From Fragilaria crotonensis (lineage: Eukaryota > Bacillariophyta > Fragilariophyceae > Fragilariales > Fragilariaceae), in contig JAKSYS010000184.1 of assembly GCA_022925895.1 (NCBI GenBank), positions 29,941-93,940 of the forward strand: 64,000 bases of DNA, written 5' to 3'. Positions 11,172 through 24,443 of the stretch are shown in pieces (within the stretch, counting starts at the first letter, position 1; the number at the start of each line of letters is the position of its first letter). The notes under the pieces were generated by a model. The model made no database searches, was not told where the DNA came from, and was given only the letters and a program-made list of their open reading frames with translations. A program made the position numbers and the translations under genes.

Positions 11172-12209
11172 GCGAAGCGCCGATCAGGAGAGGGAGCGAA
11201 CATGATAATTGCCGATAGGCGTATCTTTGTTGGATTCGCCTTCAGTTTGGGAGGTATCAGGTCCCTCTTTGACTGGCTCACGTTTGGTCAGTGGTGGGGG
11301 ACTAACAACATTGCATGTAACATCTAGTGCTGGGTCCAACAATGTGTTCGTTGTCGGGCCCGAAGTTGCCATTGTTCCCTGCGGTGACGATAAGATGATT
11401 GATTCATCCTCGGCAATCGCCCCGCACCCATGTTGTTCTGACCCTTTATTGTCAGTGGGTAAACCTGACAATGGGCCTACCAAAAATCCGGTTTCAAGTG
11501 TTGATCACGACAGGTGCTGCACGATGCCCCGTTCGAGACCACCGGTGGTGGTTCGTGACACGCTTGACATGTCATGCCATCGGTGGGATCAAATGACCTG
11601 AGGAGTTGATGTGTCGGAGCGTGATCCGAACACAGGCGATGGACACGAGTCGGCCATGGGGAATGGCAGCGAGGTGTTGCTCGTCATTTAGGAGAATCAA
11701 GGCTTCAGTGAAGGTAAGACCACCACGCTTGGAGATCGGTTGGTGGATTGAAACGTAGACATCCTGATTGCGGCGAAGACGATGAGGGAAATGAATGAAT
11801 CCTGCCAAGTCCAAATGGCTCGATGTATGATAGCTCGAGGTGTTGAGCTGTCGGGAAATCGCGGAAAGCGAGATGATGACACCGGGGATAGTGGGAGTGT
11901 GATATGTTCGCACAAAGACGAATGATGAGGCTCCCCAGTCCCACAATTTTCGGTAGGCACACACAGAAAGCCAACGCCGAGGGACGATGAACATGATTGC
12001 CCGCGTCAAAAGGCAAACACTGGAATTATTGAGCGGCCGATACGCGAAGAGTAGGTTTTGTCGTTCACGGTGCATGCCATCGACCCATTGTCAGCGTGTG
12101 CGTAGGTTGAAGCCGTAGGGACATCGTAGGTTGCAGCCAAACGACGTACGGACAAAGGGTCAAGGACGTCAGCGGAGTCGGACGGAGCGATGATGGACGC
12201 CATTGACAT
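11172..12209 (-). pseudogene. Copia B protease and spacer, multiply frameshifted
   Basis: The retropepsin motif is visible as 'YAHADNGSMACTVNDKTY' at about 12100-12050 (D-N-G-S active-site loop). The following 'LFAYRPLNNSSVCLL', 'YHTPTIPGVIISLSAISRQL' and 'FIHFPHRLRRNQDVYV' are spread over at least three frames between 12080 and 11700. From 11700 to 11172 the spacer before integrase has no single open frame. Order and content are those of a normal copia pol. Confidence 0.7.
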
Positions 12210-13279
12210 AGAGTTGATCTCCTAACCCCGAGGATCTGGACGGAGTGTATCGACAAAGATGAAAAACAACCTTCAAAGTCATCGTTGGGGTCGTCATCGG
12301 AGATGTGGATCGCATGTTGGCGGTAGCCTTCGTCGCCTGTGTCATCCTCTTCAGTTTCCACAACTCCACTGGGGACTCGTCAGGACGGATCGCCGATGTG
12401 GAGACTTCGCATGGTACGCGGAGTGCTGTTTGCGGGGGAGACCAATCTGGTACGAGCATTGGCGGCATTGAGGCGGGTGCGAAAGTGCGAATGTGAGTTG
12501 GCCACTTGCGTGCGCAATGCAGGATGGCGTTGGGCGAGGGATTCGGCCACAATATAATCAACAAATCGATTACACTCCGTCAGAGTGTGTCCCGACATTT
12601 GGCAACCAAGGCAGACGGCACTCGATTGTTGGTTGTGGGCAATCGCATTGACGATAAGATCGACCTCTTCCTCAGGCAAGTAGGCGCTGTCCAATTCCGT
12701 GGCATCGTTTGTAGCCTCTAATCGACGAATGACGGCAGTTGGAGCAGGACGGGGATGGGTCGTTGCAAGCCGCGATCCTGGGGCTTCGCGTCCAATCTCA
12801 TCAGCATATTCCATAAACGTCGTGGCGATCTGTGGTATGCTAATTAAAAGGAGCGTACCGCCCTTTCCAGAGAACTTGTCGCGTTCCACAAGGCGTCGGA
12901 AGTCACTGCGCCATTCTGCAGAGAGATTGCGGACAGCGAGGTCGAGCGCTTCGATTCCGTGTACGTTCGTGTAGCGAGACGCTCACGGGCAATGAATTTT
13001 TGAAGGCGTCGGAGATAGAGGCTGAAAGTCTCGGAGCGCCGATGGCGAGGTATCTCATTTGCTGTGGAGTAGACGGAGTGAAGAATTGGGTGATGCATAC
13101 GTAGGATATTATAAATTGCATTGTATCCAGCATTCGCCGTCGACCCTTCTACGGCTTCAAGTTTGCGCGAGTTTGAAGGGAATGTCTCCGGCTTGATGAG
13201 GAGACTGTAGAGGAGATGTCCCATGAATGACTTCTGATCTCGGACAGATTGTGGTAGTGAATTCCACCATGATCCACAG
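12210..13279 (-). pseudogene. Copia B gag, 5' truncated and frameshifted
   Basis: The capsid/nucleocapsid region reads from about 13279 ('WWNSLPQSVRDQKSFMGHLL') and includes 'HHPILHSVYSTANEIPRHRR'. A one-base deletion near 12950 is needed to pass from 'YTES' to 'ALDLAVRNLSAEWRSDFRRL'. A CCHC zinc knuckle (C-x2-C-x4-H-x4-C, 'CLGCQMSGHTLTEC') lies in the open part 12380-12889, and further acidic sequence ('DDPNDDFEGCF') follows in another frame to about 12260. The frame is closed by a stop just above 13279 and the expected N-terminal part of gag is absent, which fits an insertion or deletion at this point. Confidence 0.75.
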
Positions 13280-13767
13280 ACATTACATCAGAAGGCCGCT
13301 TTTGTTAACTATGTCAAAAAATGGTTACTTTTTGGTGGTAAGTCATGTATATATTGTTTAAAGTCAACATATAATAATCATAAGTAAGTATATTCTTATG
13401 ATTAGTATTGAATATTATAATTTATTTTTTCACAATGTTTGTTTCGTTCCTCTGACGGTAAATAATCAGCAGTGAACATCGTCAATTTTCGATGAACAAC
13501 GTTTTTTTGTCATGGTAACTTAGACCATACATCAAACAGATATAGTAACATATCGCAAGGTCTTAAACCAAACATGACATGTTTCAATAAAATATATTGA
13601 TTTTCAAACATTCCTTTTGCCAATGCCATTATGTACGACTTCGTCATGCTGATTGTTGGTATGTGGTTTGACAAGGGAATTTTAAAATATTACATTTGCT
13701 TGATCAAAGAATTGTGCTCGTATTTCAACACTCTTCACTTGTTGTTTATCTTTAATCTACTACTACT
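13280..13767. other. AT-rich non-coding stretch at left edge of insertion
   Basis: Composition changes sharply near 13290 from mixed to strongly AT-rich. No coding region is seen. A 9-bp inverted repeat (AATCATAAG at 13376-13384 and CTTATGATT at 13395-13403) lies inside. It may be the 5' flank of the transposase relic that follows; no matching terminal inverted repeat was found by eye. Confidence 0.4.
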
Positions 13768-16700
13768 ATGTTGACATCACTTTCTGAGGATTGTGCTGTT
13801 TGTGGGAAAAGTTTCAAGAGGCTTGGTGCGCACCTTGTGCGTAGTTTGGCATGTGGTTCTTATTACATGCCACGCCGCGCTGACACAGATGAGTGTCGTG
13901 GAAGTGAAGGCGCTGATCATGGCACCCGTCCGAATTTGAGATCCTCTTGTATAGCACTCTCTTTCGTGCACAACGTGCAACTGTAAGAGGAGAGGCGGAT
14001 GACGAGCCGCCAATCATCAATGTGAATGGAGTTGATGATGAAGATTTTCTTGCGATGGATGACGATGATGGTTTTCCCAATGACAATGTTGATGAGGAGG
14101 ATGTCCCCAGTGATGCAAGTGAAGGCAAGGAAGGTCCGGATGCCGGTGTTTTGGACTTGTATCTGAAACTTTTCCAGCTGCGAGATAACCCGCTAGGTCT
14201 TGCGCGTTTTCTCGGGAAGAGGAGGTCTTAATTGAGTTATTGCAGCTCCTAAAGGAGCTCCATTGTCCACTCAAAGCGTTTGAGATCATACTCAAGTGGG
14301 CTGCGAAATCAAATGGTAGTGGTCATACTTTCCGCGAGGGTTGTCAACCCAGTCGCAGCAAGGTAATCGCTAATTTGTACGAAAGGTACAACATGAACGG
14401 ATTGATCCCAAAGGAGTACCTGCCTTACACCCAGAGAACAGTGTCCATGATTTACTTTGATGCCCGCAAAGTGTTTGCGTCACTTCTCTCATGTCCCACA
14501 CTTAATCAAGACGAAAATTATTTTTTGACGACGCGAAGGATCCATTCATCGCACCACAAGCATTGTCTGATGTTGGTGACATCCACACAGGTCGTTGCTA
14601 CAGAAAGACATACAAGGCTCTAATAAAGAAGTTTGGCATTGATATGCTGTTACCTTGCGTCATAGCTATGGATAAGATGCATATTGATATGGCAGGACGG
14701 CTCCAAATGGAGCCCATAACAATCTCACACAGTCTATTGAATCACACTATGCGCCGCCTCCCAAGTGCCAGCATGCGCATCCTTGGATACATCAATCACA
14801 GCACCCCCACTCACCTCCCAACTAGCGCAGATGTTGATTCCGAGTTCAATTCTCCAGAAGAATTGGCGGATGATGTTGTGCGTATCAAGAATCCAATTCA
14901 TCCTCCCGCCAACGGTGATCTTAGTTGGGCAACGTTACTCCTCAATGAAACGCACATGCAGATTCAGTTTATACTTGAAGAGTCTGGATTTTTGATTCTA
15001 CAGAACAGTGGCTTCAAATGGAATTTGCATCACAACAAGCAACACCATTCACAAAGTGGTGTTCCACCCGTATGTACCTTTCATTGTCGGCAATACAGAG
15101 GGTCACGACCGTCTCTGTGGTCATTACACAGCAAAATTCATGGAGGTCAAACAGCTTTGCCGAATCTGTGAATGCCCCAGTTACTTGACGGGGTATTCGA
15201 AGTCAAAGTTCCCCCACCGTCTCCCGAAAAAAGTTGATTCCTTAGTGCAGAGGGGCTTGACTGCTGAGCTCCAATCAATGTCTCAGAACTATCTCAGGAA
15301 CGGGTTTGAAGGCGTCTGATTTGGCATGCACAATAAGCGCGGAATTTTGGTGCGTGCCCAGGCAAAATGCTGCACTTGATCTCGCTTGGTTGGTTTAAGT
15401 ACTGTCTCCAGGCTTTCTCGCTCAGGCCGGTCCCAAGTCCCAGGCATTGAAGGATTACGATGCACTGTGCGCCAAGTTGGGCTGCACCCTATCAAGGCAG
15501 AGTGACCGTGATGTTCCACGAACAAATTTCTCTCGAGGTTTTCCTCTGGCTCCAATCTCATGGGACATGAGATGGCGGGATGCCTTTGGTGAAACTATTT
15601 GCATTGCACACGACGTGTTTCCGCTCCATCTTCAACGTTGGCAAGAAGGTCACCCCAAAGAAGGGTCAACGATCAAAGGCTATGTTACAGCAATCATATC
15701 GAAGATTGATAGTTGTCATATCCTCCCTCCTGGTCTGGCACCAATGGATGAAGCAGCCAACAATTCCGAAAAAAATGGTGAGGCGCTCCCATGTTGCTGT
15801 GCAGTGGTTGATGCGGTTTGTTGCTGAAGTAGCACCTCGTCCTTCAGGCATGGAAATAACACCATCAAAACGCACTTGGTCCTGCATCTGTGCGGACATT
15901 CTGGACCATGGGGTTCCAGAGAACGTGAACAGTTCGTACGCTGAGTCAGCCCACATTCCCTTGCGAAGATAACAACAAGAAACTTGCAGAAACGAGCTGT
16001 TTCTTTCACAAAACAAGCAGCCCATCGGTACGTTGAGAATCTCGCTGTATCACTTGCTTGGGCAGATGTTGAGAGCAACAAAAGGCAGTGCCATACCAAC
16101 ATCAGGGAAGATGAACCAGAGAGAGGAACCAGCAACCATCAACTCGACCCTGGACGTGAATTCCACCTTGTGTGGAAAACTGGTGATGAATTCCCCTCGT
16201 GTCGTTGGACACATGTGCGTAGCGGTCAGAACGCAGAGCCAGTCGTGAAACTTCCACCTTTGGTGTCGAAATTTCTTGGAAACTTCTGCCTGCCCCAAAT
16301 GCCACAACAGTCTCTTCGGTGCTTTACCTCATACACAGATGAAAGGGTAACATGTACCGTGCGCATCCATGTTATGACGGTAAACCTTGGAATGATTGCG
16401 CAATGATTGACTGGAAAGGGGAGAAGCATGACCTTCCAGCATTCATCCATACATTCGTTGATCTGCGCCAGCTTCCGAGCGCAATCAGAAGAATTGAAGT
16501 GAATGGGCAGACAAGCGTGCAACCTGGATTGTATGCTGTTGCCCACACCTTTGACCCAGTCAACCCCACGGACTTCAACACGCCCAATGTCCTCATACGG
16601 CGTTACAAACCCCATTTTTATTCTCCCAACCACAGACAACCAACATCGTTCCTTGCGGATGTCAAGGCGATATCCTCGCCGCTACTTGGCACAGAAGACA

Positions 16701-17056
16701 TCCCACCATTTGGAGAAAAGAAAGCGTCAATGTGGGATCGGCATTACCTTTTCCTCATCAGAAGGAAAGTGGAATGGTCCCTTGCATGGGACGCAATAAT
16801 AGAGCGGGAGCATAGTGATCTGGAAAACAATGTTGAAGATGACACCTGGTTCGAAGAGGATTACGAGACAAAAGATGTTGACCACCATGTCTTGCCCGGT
16901 GGTGGAGTCGTCTTCGGCGTGAAGACACCCAAAGACAACGCCAAGGAGGTGGCAGCAAAGAAAGCAGAAAAGCTTGCCACCAAAAAGAAGAAGGAAGATG
17001 AGGCAGCGGCCAAGAAACGCAAACGAGCTGCGGGAAGGGAGAACGTTCGCAAGTAG
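13768..17056 (+). pseudogene. Decayed zinc-finger transposase (Plavaka/KDZ-like)
   Basis: A long coding relic readable only by switching frame about eight times. In order: an N-terminal C2HC-type finger ('CAVCGKSFKRLGAHLVRSL', 13795-13851); an acidic segment near 14020-14110; 'KALIKKFGIDMLLPCVIAMD' and 'MDKMHIDMAGRLQMEPITIS' (14623-14740); 'VPFIVGNTEGHDRLCGHYTA' with a Cys cluster ('LCRICECP') near 15080-15180; 'GCTLSRQSDRDVPRTNF' (15480-15530); 'SSLLVWHQWMKQPTIPKKMV' and 'RSHVAVQWLMRFVAEVA' (15720-15835); 'ENVNSSYAESAHIPL' (15920-15965); 'QKRAVSFTKQAAHRYVENLA'; and a Lys-rich tail ending at 17056. The order (finger, catalytic core with Asp-rich motifs, basic tail) resembles Plavaka or KDZ transposases. 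The family name is from memory of the motifs, not a search. It is inactive as read. Confidence 0.6.
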
Positions 17057-17484
17057 TAGACTTATTTTTCACGTTCTTCTTTCTTCAATAGTAACGTGCA
17101 GGTCTTCTTCCCCGTACTTCGCCCTCCTGGTAACAACGAAGCGGTTAAGTCAACCGCTGCAGTAGCCCCCTGCACATCACCAGCTCGTTTTTCTTGGTAC
17201 AGTGTATGCGCCACCAATTGCCAGGTCAGCTGCTGTAGGCTGTCTAGGTACGGCCTTTCGTTCGCCATCAACACCACCCCCATTCGCAGAGGTCCCCATT
17301 CTGGCTCCACTCGCGGTTTCCTCTTTCTCCCAACAAGGAAAGCGGTCGAGACACCGCGACAACGTGCTTCGGCAAGCGCACACTGATGGGCTTGACAGCA
17401 GCTGCCACTTCAAGGGTGGCTGCCGTCGCGATCACCACGTCTTCAATTGGGTTTTGGGCAACCGGCGGCGCCGACGTTTTCGGT
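17057..17484. other. Spacer between transposase relic and poly-Asp gene relic
   Basis: GC-richer than its left neighbour. No convincing coding region or terminal repeat was found. Confidence 0.35.
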
Positions 17485-19949
<2,465 letters not shown>

Positions 19950-20059
19950 TGTTTGGCCTTCTCCTGCTGCCTGGCAGGTAAGGTCCGCGCAACGCCACTT
20001 CGTACGACAACAATGGGATGGTGATCACGCACCACGACGAGGAGACAACCCAACACCAG

Positions 20060-20343
20060 ACCAATGACAACAGTCGCGAGCGCGTCCTCCTCCCCGTACT
20101 CTTCGTCCACAAAAACGACAATCAACCCGCTGCCTGGCGAGGACTGTGCAGTTGTTGCAGAAGAAACGCACGCGGCAAGAAAGGATCAACAACAACGCAA
20201 GACCACTGACAACAATTGCGAGCGCGTCCTCCTCCCCGTACTCTTCGTCCACATAAACAACAATCAACCCGCTGCCTGGCGAGGACTGTGCAGTTGTTGC
20301 AGAAGAAACGCACGCAGCAAGAAAGGATCAACAACAACGCAAT
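20060..20343. repeat. Two tandem copies of a 142-bp unit
   Basis: 20060-20201 and 20202-20343 are near-identical: both contain 'gcgagcgcgtcctcctcccc', 'ctgcctggcgaggactgtgc' and 'gaaacgcacgc', with few differences (for example ACAAAAACG versus ACATAAACA). On the minus strand each unit can be read as 'VDEEYGEEDALA...VV', but no full gene was supported. Confidence 0.85.
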
Positions 20344-20837
20344 GATTGGGCAAGAGGCTTCATTGAATGTTCTGATTCAATGGAGGTGATGGTGCAATTC
20401 TGGTGTCAAAAATTGCATACCAGGCGCATACAACATGGTACACACAACTCTAAGGGACTCCACACCTGGGACTTTATTGCAAGCCCTCTAAATAAATTCG
20501 ATTTTTATCTAACAAATAGACGCTATATTTATTTATGATACGAATATGTGTATTCGATATGTAGTCGATATTACTTCAATGCAAATACACCAAAACCATT
20601 GAACAACAAAGAACACGTATATTTCAATAAACTGAGTCGACTTTCTTATGCATGTATAGTATATTACTTTCCCAGGACCGTAGTATGTACTGTAACAGCG
20701 CTACAATACTACACTGTACATTGTGTAAAATCGCACACATTTAGGAATCTTGTATCCAAAAGTCATCATGTCAAGTATCATGCCCGAAGTACAACAAGTC
20801 ACATGTATAGAATTTTTTGGCTATGTATAGCATTTAA
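20344..20837. other. AT-rich stretch, no gene seen
   Basis: No supportable gene. AT-rich with short repeats. It leads into the hairpin cluster that starts at 20838. Confidence 0.35.
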
Positions 20838-21089
20838 TAAAAGTATATGAAAGGAATATACTTTTAGTCGGCTTCTGTATGAGTTCCGCCGTATATTCCG
20901 CGAGCGTAGCAAACGTATCACGTAAGGCCGGTGCTTGCAGCGAACGAAACGTCCCGCAAAACAGAACGCCGCGTCCATTCTGGGGAAAAATGGTCCTTAC
21001 AGCCCCCAAAACTGCCCCCGAAAGGCGCGCGCGTTTCGGGGATCCGGGTACTTTTGATCGAAACCACAGAACGCCGCGGGCGTTCTGTG
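20838..21089. repeat. Cluster of three perfect hairpins
   Basis: Seen directly: TAAAAGTATAT (20838-20848) with ATATACTTTTA (20856-20866); CCCCGAAA (21016-21023) with TTTCGGGG (21034-21041) around GGCGCGCGCG; and CACAGAACGCC (21065-21075) with GGCGTTCTGTG (21079-21089) around GCG. Three strong palindromes in 250 bp are unusual for this window. Confidence 0.7.
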
Positions 21090-21699
21090 TGAAAGCCGGG
21101 TTCGCACGAAACGCAACAATCGAGTTTGTGTATGAAGTGCTACGTAATTAGAAATTGGACTAAATGGGACCAGGCATGGGACGGTGTGGTACTACAGTAC
21201 GCTGTGACAATGGAGTACAATGCGAGTTGCGGTGCGGGCAGGCGGCAATTCTTGTCTTCGGAACTTATCTGATTGTCACAGATAACCGCATCCGATAGAG
21301 CTCGTCGTTTGATCCGAGACGGCGAATCGTAGCATCCGAACAAGCGAGCGCCTGCCTTTCTTTACGAGCCGCGCGGCATGTCTGTCGAGTGCTTCTTGCA
21401 GGTTTGGCCCATTTGCTCATGGCGGCAAATTTGTTCGACGAACGACGTGACAAGCGACAAACGAGACGACTGATCCACATGATAACTTTAGTACATTTTT
21501 CACGCAACTACATTCAACGCCTGATTTCTTTTACACCTATACATGTCTATATAGTATATATAAAATGCTCTCCGATTCTGCGGTTTTGTGGTTATTTCTA
21601 GGGAGTACGCCTGTAAGGACCATATTTCACGTTTTCACGGAACAGTACGTGACGTCCGTTCTGCTGAAAACGTTTCGTTCGCTGCAAGCACCGGCCTAA
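20923..21699. mobile_element. Inverted-repeat element (MITE-like)
   Basis: Outer arms: 20923-20951 ('taaggccggtgcttgcagcg', continuing aacgaaacg) and the reverse complement of 21671-21699 agree at 28 of 29 bases. Inner arms ATGGTCCTTACAG (20990-21002) and 21611-21623 are exact complements. The region between the arm blocks is only loosely similar. The element is about 780 bp, codes for nothing seen, and carries two of the three hairpins described separately. No target-site duplication could be fixed, so this is a foldback or TIR element of unknown family. Confidence 0.55.
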
Positions 21700-21805
21700 G
21701 AGCACGGACTATGACCTCCGAAGTCGAAAAACGTGTCGTTCGGGACTGAGGTTATTCGTCCACACGTTTTATATCTAGCAATATCCCTAACCCTAGCAGA
21801 GTTTT

Positions 21806-21817
21806 GGGCTCATAACC
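21806..21817 (-). other. Primer binding site, half-tRNA-iMet type
   Basis: On the minus strand GGTTATGAGCCC follows directly after the LTR end at 21818. Its complement GGGCTCATAACC is the anticodon arm of eukaryotic initiator tRNA-Met, the internal primer known from copia-type elements. This makes the adjacent LTR a 5' LTR rather than a solo LTR. Confidence 0.75.
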
Positions 21818-22273
21818 TGAGAATCCAAACCGTGATCAGCCGTCGGTTGTGCCGCGCTCGCTGGGGAGCGGTGTTATGCACAGGACGACGGCGAGGAGGG
21901 CGTGTTGCGAATGATGGGAGAGGCGTTCGATCTTGAGGAGCCAACGATGCACAGCGAGCCAGACGAGTTCGATAACGATGCGATGTACGGTTTGGGAGCG
22001 GATAAGCAAAGTGTATTCCTACCTCGTTACCCTTATGATCCTCAGAGACCGGCAAGAGTGCGATTGAGATGTAGAATAGTCGATGCTAATAAAGTTGTGA
22101 GCGGAGTCCGAGAGGTACTCCGCTGGTTAAACGTTAAACTATAACAGTAGTATGCGTGCGTGAATTGTACGTGAGTCACAGGAAGGGAATAAGTGTGACT
22201 CGACCACGAACGGAGATGTACAAAGGTAGACTGTACGGATAGGCAGCGGTACAGTAGTCGATGTGCACGAACA
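21818..22273 (-). repeat. 5' LTR matching element B
   Basis: 456 bp with TG...CA ends, the same orientation and length as 7432-7887. The inner side has the primer site (21806-21817) and the outer side begins ATAAA. It lies 8.5 kb to the right of the broken gag of element B. Confidence 0.85.
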
Positions 22274-22383
22274 ATAAATGAGATGGCGCGCCATTATCCA
22301 GATGCTCGCGTTTCTAAAATCGACAGCTGGCGGGCAAATGATCTATCAGTTGGGGAAGATGATTTTGCAGGGGCAATTGTTGG

Positions 22384-22510
22384 TCATTTGGTTGGGCGCT
22401 TGGTCGGGCGTCGTGTTGGTCGTTGGGTCGGGCGCTTGGTTGGGAGTCGAGTTGGACGTTGGGTCGGGCGCTTGGTCGGGCGTCGAGTTGGACGCTTGGT
22501 TGGCGGGGCA
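22384..22510 (-). repeat. 12-bp imperfect repeats coding P-T-[KRQL]-R-P-T
   Basis: Plus strand repeats of the type 'ggtcgggcgcttggt'. They encode the Pro-Thr/basic tail of the DUF285 protein. The alternative plus-strand reading (VGRLVGRRVGR...) is a shadow. Confidence 0.8.
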
Positions 22511-23657
22511 TCAGCCGCACAAAAAAATCTCTCTGGGAAGGCAGGGACATTGACACAAGCACGATAGAGGCATGATTTCTTTTGCCAATAATCAATCATT
22601 GAGAAAAAATACTGAATGCTTTGCAGATTCCAGCACAGCTTTTGCTTGAAATTAGTAGCGAAATGAAACATGTAATTCATGTTTGTGACAGCTCTTGTGT
22701 CCCACCGATTGAGATCTTGATTGAAGCTTTCTGCGTATGTAAACATGTATTCCATGATTGTGACCTTCCTTACGTCCCAAGAGCCGATGTTTTGATTAAA
22801 AACAAGTGCATTTTCAAACATTCGTTCCATTGTGGTGACTCGCGACGTATTCCATTTGGTTATGTTCCCATTAAAGTGAAAAAGCGAACATCGAGCTCAT
22901 ATCTGTGACACGTTGCGTGTCCCACCTGTTGAGTTTGAGTATCCCAACCCTTAGAAGGGCCACATGCTTTTGCAAATGAGAACATTCCCTTCATATTGGT
23001 TACCTTGGCTGTGTTCCATTTATCAAGCACGGCGTTCAAGCATACGGTAGCATGAAACATATAACGCATATCAGTGACACTTCGAGTGTCCCAACTGCCA
23101 AGGCCCTCTCCCCGAAAGGCAATCGCATCTTCAAACATGCTTTCCATCGAAGTTACCTGCGAGGTGTTCCACTTGCCTAGGTTCCCATTAAAGCTACTGG
23201 CACCATAAAACATGAAACTCATGTCTTTGACGCTTCCTGTATTCCAGCGAGATACATCATCGTCGAAGGATGCCCTCATCCGGAAGAGACCGTACATATT
23301 GGTGACTCTTGAAGTATCCCAGAAAGAGATGTGGCCATAGGTGGATGTGGCACTTGCCTGATTAAAGATCAAGTAACGGCGAAGTGAATGTTGCCATCTG
23401 AGATAGGAGTGACTGCCAAGCTTGGGCCAAGAAGGGTGATGGCGATAGAAATGATGAGCGTTACACAAGAAGAAGAAATCATGACCGATTGTCAAAGGTT
23501 GACTATTGGTCGAGCCCGACACTTCTCTCGATGATTGTGCGAAGTATTGCTTGATTACATCGCCTCCATTTTTTGGGTTCTCGTTTCGTGCTCGTCCTGA
23601 AAGTGACCTTGCGCGAAGGTGAGAGATGCCACTATACTCGTATGCATACCATGTATG
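22384..23657 (-). pseudogene. BspA/DUF285 repeat protein with PT-R tail, frameshifted
   Basis: DUF285 (BspA-like) repeats, each of the form F-N-x-(D/N)-[ILV]-x-x-W-[DN]-T-x-x-V-T-x-M-x-x-M-F: 'WDTSRVTNMYGLF', 'WNTGSVKDMSFMFYGASSFN', 'WNTSQVTSMESMFEDAIAF', 'WDTRSVTDMRYMFHATV', 'WNTAKVTNMKGMFSFA', then 'WDTQRVTDMSSMF' and 'WNTSRVTTMERMFENALVFN' in other frames near 22925 and 22865, then 'WDVRKVTIMEYMF' and 'WDTRAVTNMNYMF'. The C-terminus is a (P-T-x-R) repeat. Such proteins are secreted or surface-linked in other organisms. The frame is open from 23657 with no ATG, so the start, and perhaps a signal-peptide exon, is missing. Two frame changes in 60 bp suggest decay, although small sequencing errors remain possible. 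It lies 111 bp from the LTR at 22273. Confidence 0.65.
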
Positions 23658-23884
23658 TCATATCAGGTACAATTGACAGGTGTCATCGAGTCTTGTCGAA
23701 CTTCTTCGAATCCAGTACTATGATATGTGTATATGTACAATGTACAGTACTACAGTACTACTGCTCCTTACCACCAACTACGAGTACAAGTACCGGTACA
23801 AGGACCCTATACTACAGACAGACTACACAGTGCGCAATTTTGTAGAGTACTCCGAGTATGAAGTATTAATTACAACTTTAATTA

Positions 23885-24256
23885 CGCATACCCAGGGGTG
23901 TTTAATTAAGGCGCCTGCCTGGCACAACAGCTGGATCGCCTTCTCAAGACCTCAAAATCGCGCCTTCTGAAAGGCACGTAAAATCTACCCTGTTAACATA
24001 CTACCGTTCGCATCATACGTGAATACCATACTAGAGTAGCTTCTACACAGTTAACATACTACCGCACACACTGTATGCGTGAATATCATACTAGTAGAAA
24101 CCACCACTCTAAGCATGTACACAGTACTACAGTATACACTGTACACTGTACTGTCAATCGTTTCCATAGTACTGTAGCCCAGTAGAAACGTACCTGCGCC
24201 TTCCGCTGCGCCTTCTATGGGCCGGATCGCCTTAATTAAACACCCCTGCGCATACC
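23885..24256. mobile_element. hAT-type MITE, 356 bp, with 8-bp TSD
   Basis: The element is 23893-24248. The left TIR CAGGGGTGTTTAATTAAGGC(G) at 23893-23913 and the right TIR at 24228-24248 are exact reverse complements over 21 bp. Both sides are flanked by the same 8 bases CGCATACC (23885-23892 and 24249-24256). CAGGG-starting TIRs and an 8-bp duplication are hallmarks of hAT transposons. The interior is non-coding and holds two copies of a 'gttaacatactaccg...gaata(c/t)catacta' unit at about 23992-24039 and 24051-24100. Perfect TIRs and TSD suggest a recent insertion. The autonomous partner is not in this window. Confidence 0.88.
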
Positions 24257-24443
24257 GCATACGGATAATTTGGAATTCAGTACTACCGGTATTACCAGGT
24301 ACAAGTACCAACACTCCCGAGTAGACACCCTGGCCGTTGCAACGAAAGCAACAACAAGCAAATCTCAGTGACACCTTCACTGAAGTCCCCAACACACCTC
24401 TTCTCGGCCATCTAATCCTAAGGAACTAGGCCATCAGCATAGT

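Noticed and set aside
20060-20343. CRISPR-like direct repeats
   Set aside because: Only two long 142-bp units with no spacers; an ordinary tandem duplication.
21784-21797. CCCTAACCCTA, telomere-like
   Set aside because: Fewer than two full units and lying beside a retroelement primer site; not a telomere or interstitial array.
21806-21817. tRNA-iMet fragment as a tRNA gene
   Set aside because: Only 12 bases of the anticodon arm, placed exactly at an LTR end, so it is read as a primer binding site.
22278-22567. Plus-strand Gly-Arg-Leu-Val repeat protein
   Set aside because: Antisense reading of the PT-R tail repeat of the DUF285 gene.
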